Shown: positions 8,180 to 18,025, counted from the stretch's first letter. The stretch: DNA of 33,042 nt from Streptomyces sp. UNOC14_S4 (GCF_020740835.1 NZ_JAINFC010000018.1:1-33042); one strand, 5' to 3'. Notes: generated from the sequence alone by a model not told the origin. A program made the numbers and translations.

Positions 8180-10392
8180 TTGGCGGACTCGTCCTTAGCG
8201 TCGTCGCCGTCTTCACCCTCGATGACCGGGATCAGGGAGAGCTTGCCGCGCTGGTCGATCTCGGCGATCTCGACCTGGACCTTGGTGCCGACGCCGAGCA
8301 CGTCCTCGACGTTCTCCACGCGCTTGCCACCGGCGAGCTTGCGGATCTGCGAGATGTGCAGCAGGCCGTCCTTGCCCGGCATCAGGGAGACGAACGCACC
8401 GAAGGTGGTGGTCTTGACGACCGTGCCCAGGTAGCGCTCGCCGACCTCCGGCATGGTCGGGTTGGCGATGCCGTTGATCGTGGCGCGGGCGGCCTCGGCG
8501 GAGGGGCCGTCGGCGGCACCGATGTAGATGGTGCCGTCGTCCTCGATCGTGATCTCGGCGCCGGTGTCCTCCTGGATCTGGTTGATCATCTTGCCCTTGG
8601 GGCCGATGACCTCACCGATCTTGTCCACCGGGATCTTGACGGTGATGATCCGCGGGGCGTGCGGGGACATCTCGTCCGGACGGTCGATGGCCTCCATCAT
8701 CACATCGAGGATGTGCAGGCGGGCGTCGCGGGCCTGCTTGAGGGCCGCGCCCAGGACGGAGGCCGGGATGCCGTCCAGCTTGGTGTCGAGCTGGAGGGCG
8801 GTCACGAAGTCCTTCGTGCCGGCGACCTTGAAGTCCATGTCACCGAAGGCGTCCTCCGCACCGAGGATGTCGGTGAGGGTGACGTAGTGGGTCTCGCCGT
8901 CGATCTCCTGGGAGATCAGGCCCATGGCGATACCGGCGACCGGGGCCTTCAGCGGCACACCGGCGTTCAGCAGCGACATGGTGGAGGCGCAGACCGAGCC
9001 CATGGACGTCGAACCGTTGGAGCCGAGGGCCTCGGACACCTGGCGGATCGCGTAGGGGAACTCCTCGCGCGTCGGCAGCACCGGCACGAGCGCGCGCTCG
9101 GCCAGGGCGCCGTGGCCGATCTCGCGACGCTTCGGGGAGCCGACGCGGCCCGTCTCACCGGTGGAGTACGGCGGGAAGTTGTAGTTGTGCATGTAGCGCT
9201 TGCGGGTCACCGGGGAGAGGGTGTCCAGCTGCTGCTCCATGCGGAGCATGTTGAGGGTGGTGACGCCCAGGATCTGGGTCTCGCCACGCTCGAACAGCGC
9301 CGAGCCGTGCACGCGCGGGATGGCCTCGACCTCGGCGGCGAGCGTACGGATGTCCGTCACGCCACGGCCGTCGATGCGCTTCTTCTCCTTGATGACGCGC
9401 TCACGGACCAGGGCCTTGGTCAGGGAGCGGTACGCGGCGGAGATCTCCTTCTCGCGGCCCTCGAACTCCGGGAGGAGCTTCTCGGCGGCGAGCTCCTTGA
9501 CGCGGTCGAGCTCGGCCTCGCGCTCCTGCTTGCCCGCGATGGTCAGCGCCTGGGCGAGCTCGTCACGGACGGCCTTGGTCAGGGCGGCGAGGACGTCGTC
9601 CTGGTAGTCCAGGTAGATCGGGAACTCGCCGACCGGCTTGGCGGCCTTGGAGGCCAGCTCGGCCTGGGCGCGGCACAGGACCTTGATGAAGGGCTTCGCG
9701 GCCTCGAGACCGGCGGCGACGACCTCCTCGGTGGGGGCCTCGGCACCGTCGGCGACCATCTGGATGGTCTTCTCGGTGGCCTCGGCCTCGACCATCATGA
9801 TCGCGACGTCGCCGTCCTCCAGGACGCGACCGGCGACGACCATGTCGAAGACGGCGTCCTCGAGCTCGGTGTGCGTCGGGAAGGCCACCCACTGGCCCTT
9901 GATCAGGGCGACGCGGGTACCACCGATGGGGCCGGAGAAGGGCAGGCCCGCGAGCTGCGTGGAGCAGGAGGCGGCGTTGATGGCGACCACGTCGTACAGG
10001 TGGTCGGGGTTGAGCGCCATGACCGTCTCGACGACCTGGATCTCGTTGCGCAGGCCCTTGGCGAAGGACGGGCGCAGCGGGCGGTCGATCAGGCGGCAGG
10101 TGAGGATGGCGTCCTCGGAGGGACGGCCCTCACGGCGGAAGAACGAGCCGGGGATCTTGCCGGCCGCGTACATCCGCTCCTCGACGTCCACCGTGAGGGG
10201 GAAGAAGTCGAGCTGGTCCTTGGGCTTCTTGGAAGCGGTGGTGGCCGACAGCACCATGGTGTCGTCGTCCAGGTAGGCCACGGCGGAACCGGCGGCCTGG
10301 CGGGCCAGGCGGCCCGTCTCGAAGCGAATCGTGCGGGTGCCGAAGGCGCCGTTGTCGATAACGGCCTCGGCGTAGTGGGTCTCGTTCTCCAC
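8176..10392 (-). CDS. pnp: Polyribonucleotide nucleotidyltransferase (PNPase)
   Basis: 738-residue phosphorolytic 3'-exonuclease and polyadenylating enzyme. Two RNase PH domains are joined by an alpha-helical region, followed by a KH domain ([18 protein letters not shown], with GPKG in the GxxG loop). An S1 domain follows ([20 protein letters not shown] to LSLIPV) and then an acidic tail. The second RNase PH domain has the expected phosphate-site context ([19 protein letters not shown]). The start is a GTG at 10390-10392, nine bases after GAGGAG, giving [11 protein letters not shown] as in Streptomyces GpsI/PNPase. The open frame extends 31 codons upstream without support. It follows rpsO, the usual rpsO-pnp arrangement. 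Confidence 0.97.
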
Positions 10393-10617
10393 CAGGGATA
10401 TCTCCTCGTCCGCGTCCCTTGCCCGTATGGCGTGGGGACGGTGGGCGGAGGTGCGCGTCGGCTGGCCGGTCTTCGATCGAAGCACCCGGATGTCCCTGAT
10501 CCGGGGGCCACTACCGAGGACCGGCGGCGAGCGGGGCGCGCCTCCTCATGCTGTTGTGTTGTTACTCCGTCGTGGACACCAGATTACAAAGCTTCGGCGT
10601 CCCATGAGATACGCAAA

Positions 10618-10650
10618 GGGAGCGGCCCCCCGGTGTGGGAACCGCTCCCC
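10618..10650 (-). terminator. rpsO-pnp intergenic hairpin (terminator and probable RNase III site)
   Basis: On the minus strand, GGGAGCGG is followed 16 bases later by CCGCTCCC and then TTTG. With G-T pairs the stem extends to about 13 bp around a six-base loop. It lies 12 bases after the rpsO stop. In Streptomyces the rpsO-pnp intergenic hairpin is reported to be cut by RNase III and to allow partial readthrough into pnp. The remaining 225 bp up to pnp hold no gene; a pnp promoter is expected there, but I see no strong -35/-10 pair. Confidence 0.75.
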
Positions 10651-10661
10651 TTCACGACGTC

Positions 10662-10949
10662 TTACTTGGCGCCCGCGGCACCGCGGCGGATGCCGAGGCG
10701 CTCGACCAGGGCGCGGAAGCGCGTGATGTCCTTCTTGGCCAGGTACTGCAGCAGGCGGCGGCGCTGGCCGACCAGCAGCAGCAGACCACGGCGGGAGTGG
10801 TGGTCGTGCTTGTGCTGCTTGAGGTGCTCGGTCAGGTCCGAGATGCGGCGGGTGAGCAGCGCGACCTGGACCTCGGGGGAGCCGGTGTCGCCCTCCTTGG
10901 TGGCGAACTCGGCCATGATCTGCTTCTTCGTAGCGGCGTCGAGCGACAC
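10662..10949 (-). CDS. rpsO: 30S ribosomal protein S15
   Basis: 95-residue S15, a primary 16S rRNA-binding protein of the 30S platform. The core signatures [51 protein letters not shown] are all present, with RNA-binding residues H-D-H-H-S-R-R. The start is a GTG at 10947-10949, with GAAGGAG five bases upstream. It is the first gene of the rpsO-pnp-M16 series. A small inverted repeat, CCCCTG (10988-10993) and CAGGGG (11004-11009), lies in its leader. S15 is often autoregulated in other bacteria, so this could be an autoregulatory structure, but that is not shown. Confidence 0.97.
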   Translation of the reverse strand: MSLDAATKKQIMAEFATKEGDTGSPEVQVALLTRRISDLTEHLKQHKHDHHSRRGLLLLVGQRRRLLQYLAKKDITRFRALVERLGIRRGAAGAK

Positions 10950-11131
10950 GCGTACTCCTTCGAAATACTCGTTTTGGCCACCGAGTGCCCCTGGTCTGTG
11001 TCTCAGGGGAGCTTCCGTTACTCGGGAGGCGGGGTCCGCTGGGCGCTGTCCCCAGAAGCCGAGAGAGGCGTTTCCGGAGGCGCGTACACAAACGGCCGCT
11101 GCCCACAGTACCAGCCCGGGGCAGGGCCCCG

Positions 11132-11165
11132 GTCAGGGGCGCGGGGAACTGCGCGACCAGCCACG
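11132..11165 (-). repeat. Dispersed 34-nt intergenic repeat, copy 2
   Basis: The reverse complement of this block is identical over 34 nt to 5366-5399. It lies in the 274-bp gap between eccD and rpsO. Nothing else in that gap looks coding. Confidence 0.75.
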
Positions 11166-11223
11166 GCGGACCCGCGGCCGCGCGCGGAGCGCAGAGGCAC
11201 CCCGATGGGCGCGACGAGCACGC

Positions 11224-12678
11224 TCAGCCGGCCGACAGCCCGCGGGCTGTCCCGTACATGTCGAGCACCGCGAGACACAGCGGCACCAGCGCCAACAGCA
11301 ACGCACTCTCCGCGATATCCGACGCACGCCCCCAAAAGGGTGAAAGACCCTTGCGGGGAACGATCAGCGCGACCGCGGTGAGCAGCCCCCCGCCGACGGT
11401 GACGGCGGCGGCGAGCCAGAGCGTGCGGATGTCCTGCGAGCCGCCCGCCGCCGCGGCGGGCGTGTTCACGGCCATCCCGAGGACGAGCAGGGCCAGGGCG
11501 GCGAGACCGGCGCCGAGGACGGTCGTGACCTGCGCGGTGTAGCGGAAGAGCCGCGCGCGCAGCAGCATCGTGAGCCCGGCGACGAGGGCGAGGAGGCGCG
11601 CCCAGGGCCGACCGTCGTCGGAGAAGGCGAGGACGGCGGAGGCGACGGTGACGACGGCCGCGCAGCCGCCGACGAGGCCGAGCAGCAGCTCGTGGCCGCG
11701 GCGGACGCGGGCAGCGATCCGCTCGGCGTCTATGGGGTCGTCGGCCCGGCCCGCGGCGGAGGCGTCCGGGTCGGCCCCCGTGGCGGAGCGGGGCGCCGCG
11801 TAGCCGATGGGGAGCCTGGCCACGCGGGCGGAGAGGCCCGGCAGGAAGGCGATGGCGCCGATGGCGAGGACGGCGCAGACGGCCGCGGCGCCGGTGGGGG
11901 CCGTGTCGGCGAGGATCGTGCCGAAGGCGGCGAGGGTGCCGGTGGCGGCCGCCGTGACGGCGGCGACGAAGGGGGCGTCGCCGGTGGGCACGGCGGCGAC
12001 CAGGACGGCGGAGGCGACGAGGACGGCCGCGCAGCCGAGCAGGAACTGCAGGCGTCCGGCGCTCTCCCCCGCGCCCGGGGCGACGATGCCGGACCCGGCG
12101 ATCATCAGGTGGGGCAGGGCGGCGAGCCCGAGGGCCACGGCGGAGCCGCGGTCGTCGTAGACCCGGGCCCGTACGGCCGCGAGGGCGGTCAGCAGGACGC
12201 CGACGGCCGCGGCGACGGCGCCGGGAACGCCGCTCATGTCGTGCCGGACCGGGTCGGCGAACCACAGGGCGAGGCCCATCAGGGCGAGCAGCAGCGGGCC
12301 GCCGAAGAGGCCGGCCATGCGCAGGAGCCCGTCGTCCCACAGGGCGCGGTCGCGGGTGACGGCGTCGGCCACGGCGTCGGTGACGTCGTCGTGGACGGCG
12401 GGCGGCAGCGACTCGGCGAAGGGGCGCAGCGAGAGCAGCTCCCCGTCGAGCACGCGGTGGGCCGCGAGCGTGCGGGCGCCGTCGAGGACGGTGCCGTCGC
12501 GGCGTACGAGGTGGTAGCCGGTGGGCGTGCCGACGGGCTGGGTCTGGCCGGTGAGGCGCAGGATCTCCGGGTAGACGTCGGCGACGGCGATGTCGTCCGG
12601 GAGGGCGACATCGATCCGGCTGTCGGGCGCGACGACCGTCACCCTGCAGAAGCCGGTCGCTGCGGACGTACTGCTCAC
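11224..12678 (-). CDS. eccD: Type VII secretion integral membrane protein EccD
   Basis: 484-residue channel component of an ESX secretion system. Residues 1 to about 95 form a ubiquitin-like (YukD-type) domain: CRVTVVAPDSRIDVALPDD, then LDGARTLAAHRVLDGELLSLRP. About eleven hydrophobic membrane segments follow from residue ~120, interrupted by a charged cytoplasmic stretch around 290-320. This fold order is diagnostic of EccD. The GTG start at 12678 has only a weak ribosome-binding site. It is divergent from eccC across a 249-bp gap. The gene stands between eccC and rpsO, so it is separated from eccB, eccE and the esx genes. Confidence 0.93.
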   Translation of the reverse strand: MSSTSAATGFCRVTVVAPDSRIDVALPDDIAVADVYPEILRLTGQTQPVGTPTGYHLVRRDGTVLDGARTLAAHRVLDGELLSLRPFAESLPPAVHDDVTDAVADAVTRDRALWDDGLLRMAGLFGGPLLLALMGLALWFADPVRHDMSGVPGAVAAAVGVLLTALAAVRARVYDDRGSAVALGLAALPHLMIAGSGIVAPGAGESAGRLQFLLGCAAVLVASAVLVAAVPTGDAPFVAAVTAAATGTLAAFGTILADTAPTGAAAVCAVLAIGAIAFLPGLSARVARLPIGYAAPRSATGADPDASAAGRADDPIDAERIAARVRRGHELLLGLVGGCAAVVTVASAVLAFSDDGRPWARLLALVAGLTMLLRARLFRYTAQVTTVLGAGLAALALLVLGMAVNTPAAAAGGSQDIRTLWLAAAVTVGGGLLTAVALIVPRKGLSPFWGRASDIAESALLLALVPLCLAVLDMYGTARGLSAG

Positions 12679-12807
12679 CTGTGGGGCCCCCTGGTTCGCT
12701 GTGGTCGTGTCGCGCGCGTCGGCGCGGGTCGACGCGTGTGGGTGCGGGTCGACCGGCGGAGCCGCCGTCCCCGTTCACTGTTTCGCTCACGCATGCGCGC
12801 GGCGGCC

Positions 12808-12844
12808 ACCCTATCGGGAGGGCCGGGCCGTACGTCGATAGGAT
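12808..12844. promoter_or_regulatory. Candidate divergent eccD/eccC promoter pair
   Basis: CCTATCG (12810-12816) and CGATAGG (12836-12842) form a 7-bp inverted repeat. This places a -10-like TAGGGT facing eccD (minus, 12808-12813) and TAGGAT facing eccC (plus, 12839-12844). Neither has a convincing -35, so an activator or non-housekeeping sigma factor is possible. The leaders would be about 130 nt for eccD and 75 nt for eccC. Confidence 0.4.
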
Positions 12845-12927
12845 CACCGTTCCGCGGGGGGAGGCCGGTGCCGCCAGGGGTGCCGCGCGGGAGGTCCTCA
12901 CCGCGCGAGAAGGGGTTGAGGCATCCG

Positions 12928-15900
12928 GTGAGCCAGATCGTCGTCCATCGCCCGCCCCGGAGCCTGCCGCCGGAGGTGCCCGGCGAGGAGGTCCGGCTGG
13001 AGGCGCCGCCCGAGCTGCCGCGCGGCCGTCAGGACAGTGTGCTGATGCAGCTGCTGCCGACGGTGGGCATGGCCTCGTCGATGGTCTATTTCTTCATGCC
13101 GGGGGCCGCCCCGATGATGAAGATCATGGGCGTCATGATGATGTGCTCGACGCTGGGCATGACCATCGCGATGGTGGTGCGGCACCGTCAGGGCTCCCAG
13201 GGGCAGACCGCGGACATGCGCCGCGACTATCTCAAGTACCTCGCGCAGACGCGGCGGACCGTGCGCAGGACGGCGCGGGCGCAGCGTGACGCGCAGTTCT
13301 ATCTGCACCCCTCTCCCGACCAGCTGTGGTCGGTCGTCGCGGAGGGCACCCGGCTGTGGGAGCGGCGGGCGACCGACGACGACTTCGCGCAGGTGCGGAT
13401 CGGGCTGGGCGCGCAGCAGCTGGCGACGCCGCTGGTGGCCCCGGAGACCGCGCCGATAGACGAGCTGGAGCCGCTGACGACGGGCGCGATGCAGCGCTTC
13501 CTGGAGACGCACGGTTCGTTGGACGGCATGCCGATGGCGCTGTCGCTGCGCGCCTTCTACCACGTGACCCTGTCGGGCGACCCGGAGACGGTGCACGGCA
13601 CGGCCCGCGCGCTGGTGGCACAGCTGGTGACGCTGCACTCGCCGGACGACCTGGTGGTCGCGGTGTGCGCGGCGCGCGGTGCCGCGTCGTACTGGGAGTG
13701 GGCGAAGTGGCTGCCGCACGTGCAGGTGCCGGGCGCGGTCGACGGCGCGGGCACGCGGCGGCTGATCGGTTCCGAGCCCGGTGAGCTGGAGGAGCTGCTG
13801 CGGCCGCGTCTCGAGGGGCGTGCGCGCTTCAGCCGGGACGGGCAGCCGGTGCTGGACCAGCCGCACGTGGTGCTGATCCTCGACGGCGGTTCGGTGCCCG
13901 CGGAGTCGGCGTTCGCGGCGGCGGAGGGGCTCCAGGGGGTGACCATCGTCGAGGTGGTGCCCGGGGATCTCGGTGAGCCGCGCGGTGGTCTGTCGGTCGT
14001 GGTGGAGCCGGGGAGGCTGCGGCTGCTGTCGCAGGTCGCCGAGTACGACGGGGTGCCGGACACGCTGCCCATGGAGGCGGCGGAGGCGCTCGCGCGGCAG
14101 CTCGCGCCGCTGCGCATGGGCGGGGGCGACGGTGACGAGCCGCTGCTCGCCAATCTGGACTTCACGGATCTGCTGGCGCTGGGCGACGCGGGCTCGGTGG
14201 ACGTGGCGCGGACGTGGCGGCCGCGGTCGTCGGCGGAGCGGCTGCGGGTGCCGATCGGCGTGGGCGAGGACGGCTCCCCCGTGATGCTCGACCTCAAGGA
14301 GGCCGCGCAGGACGGCATGGGCCCGCACGGCCTGTGCGTCGGCGCGACGGGTTCCGGCAAGTCGGAGCTGCTGCGCACCCTGGTGCTGGGGCTCGCGGTG
14401 ACGCACTCCTCGGAGACGCTGAACTTCGTCCTCGCGGACTTCAAGGGCGGTGCGACCTTCACGGGCATGTCGGCGATGCCGCACGTCGCCGCCGTGATCA
14501 CGAACCTGGCGGACGACCTGACGCTGGTCGACCGCATGCGCGACTCGATCACCGGTGAGCTCCAGCGGCGGCAGGAACTGCTGCGCTCGGCGGGCAACTA
14601 CGCCAACATCCACGACTACGAGAAGGCGCGGGCGGCCGGTGCGCCGCTGGAGCCGCTGCCTTCACTCGTTCTGGTGATCGACGAGTTCAGCGAGCTGTTG
14701 ACGGCGAAGCCGGACTTCATCGACATGTTCATCCAGATCGGCCGCATCGGCCGTTCGCTGGGCGTGCACCTGCTGCTGGCCTCGCAGCGTCTGGAGGAGG
14801 GCAGGCTGCGCGGTCTGGAGACGTATCTGTCGTACCGGATCGGCCTGCGGACCTTCTCCGCCGCCGAGTCGAGGACGGCGCTGGGCGTGCCGGACGCCTA
14901 CCACCTGCCGTCGGTGCCGGGTTCCGGCTATCTGAAGTTCGGTACGGACGAGATGACGCGTTTCAAGGCGGCGTACGTCTCCGGCGCGTACCGTACGGCG
15001 CCGGTCGCCGGGCTCGACGGCGACGACCTGCCGATCGAGCGCCGCCCGGTGCTGTTCACGGCCGACCCCGTGCCGGTCACGTACACCCTGCCGCCGCCGG
15101 CGGACCCGTCGAGTTCCGCGGGCTCCGGGGACGATCCGCAGGTGGAGACGGTCCTGGACGTGATCGTGCGGCGGCTGGAGGGCCAGGGCCCGCCGGCGCA
15201 CCAGGTGTGGCTGCCGCCGCTGGACCGGTCCTCGTCCCTGGACGAGCTGCTGCCGCCGCTGTCGGCGGTGGAGGGCCGCGGTCTGACGGCCCCGGGCCAC
15301 GGGCGTCTGGGGCGGCTGGTCGTGCCGATCGGTCTCGTCGACAAGCCGTTCGAGCAGCGGCGTGACGTCCTGCAGCGCGACTTCTCGGGCGCGGCGGGCA
15401 ACATGCTGATCGTGGGTGGCCCGCAGTCCGGCAAGTCGACGCTCCTGCGGACGCTCGTCACGGCCTTCGCGCTCACGCACACGCCTGCCGAGGTGCAGTT
15501 CTACGGGCTGGACTTCGGTGGTGGCGGCATGAGCGCCGTCGCGGACCTGCCCCACGTGGGCGGGGTAGCGTCCCGCCTCGACCCCGAGCGTGTACGCCGT
15601 ACGGTCGCCGAGGTGGCGGGCATCCTGGCCCGGCGCGAGGAGTACTTCCGCGCCCAGGGCATCGACTCGATCGCCACGTACCGGCGGCAGCGGGCGGCGG
15701 GCGCCTTCGCCGACCAGCAGTGGGGCGACGTGTTCCTCCTCGTCGACGGCTGGGGCAACTTCCGGCAGGAGTACGACATGCTGGAGGGCGTCGTCACGGA
15801 CATCGCGGGCCGCGGCCTCGGCTACGGCGTCCACGTGGTCGTGACGGCCTCGCGCAACATGGAGGTCCGCGCGTCGCTCAAGGACCAGCTCCTCAACCGG

Positions 15901-16881
15901 CTGGAGCTGCGGCTCGGCGACCCCATGGACTCGGAGTTCGACCGCAGGGTCGCCGCGAACGTCCCGGCCGGCGTGCCGGGCCGCGGCCAGCTGCCCGAGA
16001 AGCTCCACTTCATGGCCGGTCAGCCGCGCATCGACGGCGGCGACGACCCGGAGACGATGACGGAGGCGACCGCGGAGCTGGTCCGCGCGGTCGACGAGGC
16101 ATGGACGGGCCCGAACGCCCCCCGCGTACGCCTTCTCCCCCGCAGGCTCCGCGCCGACGAGCTCCCCAAGGGCTTCGAGCACCCGGAGCAGGGCATCGCC
16201 ATCGGCATCGACGAGACCAGCCTGGAGCCGGTCTTCGTCGACTTCGAGACCGACCCCTTCTTCCTCGTCCTCGGCGAGAGCGAGTCCGGCAAGACGGCGC
16301 TGCTGCGCCTGCTCGCCAAGCAGATCACCGAGCGCTACGGCCCGGAGGAGGCGAAGATCGTCGTCGGCGACTACCGGCGCACGCTGCTCGACGTCATCCC
16401 CGACACGCACCTGCTGGAGTACGCGCCGCTCGCCTCGGCCCTGACGGTCCACGCGAACGCCCTCAACGGCCTCATGGACCGGCGAGCCCCCCAGCCCGAC
16501 ATCACCCCGCAGCAACTGCGGGACCGCAGCTGGTGGAACGGCCCGCAGTTCTTCTTCATCATCGACGACTACGAACTCGTCTCGACCAGCAGCGGCAATC
16601 CATTGTCGGTCCTGACCGAGAACCTCCCCTTCGCCCGCGACGTGGGCATCCGCTTCATCATCGCCCGCAGCTCGGCCGGCGCCTCGCGCTCCATGTACGA
16701 GTCCTTCATGCAGCGCGTCAAGGAACTCGGCGCGCAGGGCGTCATCCTCTCCGGCGACCCGGGCGAGGGCGACCTCCTCGGCGGCGTCCGCCCCCGCCCG
16801 ATGCCGCCGGGCCGCGGCTTCTTCGTTTCGCGGAAGCGGGGGGCTTCGCTGGTGCAGGTGGGGTGGGTGCCGGAGGAGTAG
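12928..16881 (+). CDS. eccC: Type VII secretion motor ATPase EccC (fused EccCa/EccCb)
   Basis: 1317-residue FtsK/SpoIIIE-type ATPase that recognises WXG100 substrates and powers ESX export. Two membrane segments lie at about residues 41-60 and 64-84. Three ATPase modules follow. The P-loops are GATGSGKS (472-479), GGPQSGKS (830-837) and GESESGKT (1116-1123). Module 1 has a full Walker B with catalytic Glu (VIDEF, Asp585-Glu586). In module 2 the equivalent is VDGW (Asp940) and in module 3 IDDY (Asp1213), so neither has the Glu. As in known EccC proteins, only module 1 looks fully competent. The GTG start at 12928 gives SQIVVHRPPRSLPPEVP, as in relatives. The open frame extends far upstream but overlaps eccD antisense. 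Confidence 0.96.
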   Translation: MSQIVVHRPPRSLPPEVPGEEVRLEAPPELPRGRQDSVLMQLLPTVGMASSMVYFFMPGAAPMMKIMGVMMMCSTLGMTIAMVVRHRQGSQGQTADMRRDYLKYLAQTRRTVRRTARAQRDAQFYLHPSPDQLWSVVAEGTRLWERRATDDDFAQVRIGLGAQQLATPLVAPETAPIDELEPLTTGAMQRFLETHGSLDGMPMALSLRAFYHVTLSGDPETVHGTARALVAQLVTLHSPDDLVVAVCAARGAASYWEWAKWLPHVQVPGAVDGAGTRRLIGSEPGELEELLRPRLEGRARFSRDGQPVLDQPHVVLILDGGSVPAESAFAAAEGLQGVTIVEVVPGDLGEPRGGLSVVVEPGRLRLLSQVAEYDGVPDTLPMEAAEALARQLAPLRMGGGDGDEPLLANLDFTDLLALGDAGSVDVARTWRPRSSAERLRVPIGVGEDGSPVMLDLKEAAQDGMGPHGLCVGATGSGKSELLRTLVLGLAVTHSSETLNFVLADFKGGATFTGMSAMPHVAAVITNLADDLTLVDRMRDSITGELQRRQELLRSAGNYANIHDYEKARAAGAPLEPLPSLVLVIDEFSELLTAKPDFIDMFIQIGRIGRSLGVHLLLASQRLEEGRLRGLETYLSYRIGLRTFSAAESRTALGVPDAYHLPSVPGSGYLKFGTDEMTRFKAAYVSGAYRTAPVAGLDGDDLPIERRPVLFTADPVPVTYTLPPPADPSSSAGSGDDPQVETVLDVIVRRLEGQGPPAHQVWLPPLDRSSSLDELLPPLSAVEGRGLTAPGHGRLGRLVVPIGLVDKPFEQRRDVLQRDFSGAAGNMLIVGGPQSGKSTLLRTLVTAFALTHTPAEVQFYGLDFGGGGMSAVADLPHVGGVASRLDPERVRRTVAEVAGILARREEYFRAQGIDSIATYRRQRAAGAFADQQWGDVFLLVDGWGNFRQEYDMLEGVVTDIAGRGLGYGVHVVVTASRNMEVRASLKDQLLNRLELRLGDPMDSEFDRRVAANVPAGVPGRGQLPEKLHFMAGQPRIDGGDDPETMTEATAELVRAVDEAWTGPNAPRVRLLPRRLRADELPKGFEHPEQGIAIGIDETSLEPVFVDFETDPFFLVLGESESGKTALLRLLAKQITERYGPEEAKIVVGDYRRTLLDVIPDTHLLEYAPLASALTVHANALNGLMDRRAPQPDITPQQLRDRSWWNGPQFFFIIDDYELVSTSSGNPLSVLTENLPFARDVGIRFIIARSSAGASRSMYESFMQRVKELGAQGVILSGDPGEGDLLGGVRPRPMPPGRGFFVSRKRGASLVQVGWVPEE

Positions 16882-16895
16882 GGCGACGGGGCGCT

Positions 16896-16919
16896 GCCGG
16901 GCAGTCCGGGCTGCCCGGC
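16896..16919 (+). terminator. Hairpin after eccC
   Basis: GCCGGGCAG (16896-16904) and CTGCCCGGC (16911-16919) form a perfect 9-bp stem with a six-base loop, 15 bases after the eccC stop. It has no T-tract, so it may be a weak or factor-assisted terminator. The rest of the 188-bp gap to the next gene is GC-rich and shows nothing else. Confidence 0.5.
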
Positions 16920-17069
16920 GCTCTGGGGGATCGGGGCCCCTCGGACCGCCCGGGGTCCTCAGACCGCCCAGGAGCCACTCGGGCCGGGAGGCCGCTCAGG
17001 CATCGAGGGCCGCTCGGCAGAGCTCAGCGGTGGGGAAGGGGGACACCTGTGGCGTGCCCGGTCAGGGGC

Positions 17070-17888
17070 TCAGCCCGTGCTTATGTCCTGGAAACGGCGG
17101 AGGATTTCCGCCCCTTCGGCTCCCTTGTTCCAGCGGACGATGAGCGAGTCCCCGATCTGGGCGATGTCAGCCGCACGGTCCTTGCTCTCCGTTCTCACCC
17201 CGTCCTGCTCGCACAGCAGGGCGAGCACGAGGCCCTTGCCCTCTTCGTCCTTCTGCCAGCGCCCAGAGCACTCAAGCCCGTGCCGGCTGTCTACCAGTCC
17301 CGCGTTGGAACGATTCGGCTCGTCCGTGTACTCGTCACGCAGCGCCAGCATGGCCCCGTCGTGAGCCCTCCATACCGCCTGGAGTCCGGTCCCTGTGGGT
17401 TTCGGGGACGGCTCCACGTCGTCGGTGCCGTCCGAGTGCGTGGGAGGAGGTTCGACGTGCGGGTACGTAGGGGCGGCTTGCGCGGGCGCGTCCTCACTGC
17501 CCGCAGGGCTCGGGCTTGTGCTCTGCCCGCCCTTGGCCACGGGAGTTCTTCCGGGCCCGCCACCGTCCCGGCCGACCGCGAACCATAGGCCACCGCCTAC
17601 GGCAAGCACGGTCACGGCGGCGACGCCGACGATGAGGCCGGTCCTGCGTTTCCCTTGTTTCTCCAGCCTCGCGGGGAAAGGAGGTGAGGCCTGAAGCGGC
17701 GAGGGCATCTCCGGATAGGAGCTGTACGGCTGCGGCTGACCGGTCGGCTGCGCGTATGGATTGCCGGGCAGGGGCTGCGGAGGCCGTGGCGGGTGCCCAT
17801 AGCCGGTCGGTGACTGCTGAGGCACCCCGTACCCACCACCATTCGGTAACTGGGGCTGCTGCGGAAGTTCATCAGGTGGATGTGCCAT
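17070..17888 (-). CDS. Proline-rich single-pass membrane protein
   Basis: 272-residue protein with a Pro/Gln/Gly-rich cytoplasmic tail (1-75), a basic stop (RLEKQGKRR), one membrane segment at about 84-105, and a Ser/Pro/Thr linker. A folded extracytoplasmic domain of about 120 residues follows; it contains two cysteines (LECSGRW, ALLCEQDG) that could form a disulphide. The ATG at 17886-17888 has AAGGGA five bases upstream. An in-frame upstream extension to 18107 overlaps the palindromic promoter region and is rejected. It points away from the effector operon and towards eccC. No family is recognised; context suggests a type VII-associated envelope protein. Confidence 0.75.
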   Translation of the reverse strand: MAHPPDELPQQPQLPNGGGYGVPQQSPTGYGHPPRPPQPLPGNPYAQPTGQPQPYSSYPEMPSPLQASPPFPARLEKQGKRRTGLIVGVAAVTVLAVGGGLWFAVGRDGGGPGRTPVAKGGQSTSPSPAGSEDAPAQAAPTYPHVEPPPTHSDGTDDVEPSPKPTGTGLQAVWRAHDGAMLALRDEYTDEPNRSNAGLVDSRHGLECSGRWQKDEEGKGLVLALLCEQDGVRTESKDRAADIAQIGDSLIVRWNKGAEGAEILRRFQDISTG

Positions 17889-18025
17889 TGATGTCCCTTT
17901 CCCTTGGGCCGAGATGGCCCGTTGGTGTCGAGAAGCCTTCCTAACAGGCGGGATCTTCGGCCCACTTGGGATTTCTGCGACTGTGAGGGAAGGCACTTGC
18001 CCCGGCCGCCCGTCGGCGCGGGGAC

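Noticed and set aside
11018-12901. A 627-codon minus-strand frame over eccD
   Set aside because: Arg/Pro-rich sequence in a different frame of the real eccD gene, with no recognisable domain.
12898-16515. Long minus-strand frames (571 and 617 codons) opposite eccC
   Set aside because: Antisense to an unambiguous EccC with three P-loops. Composition is His/Arg/Gln-rich shadow sequence.
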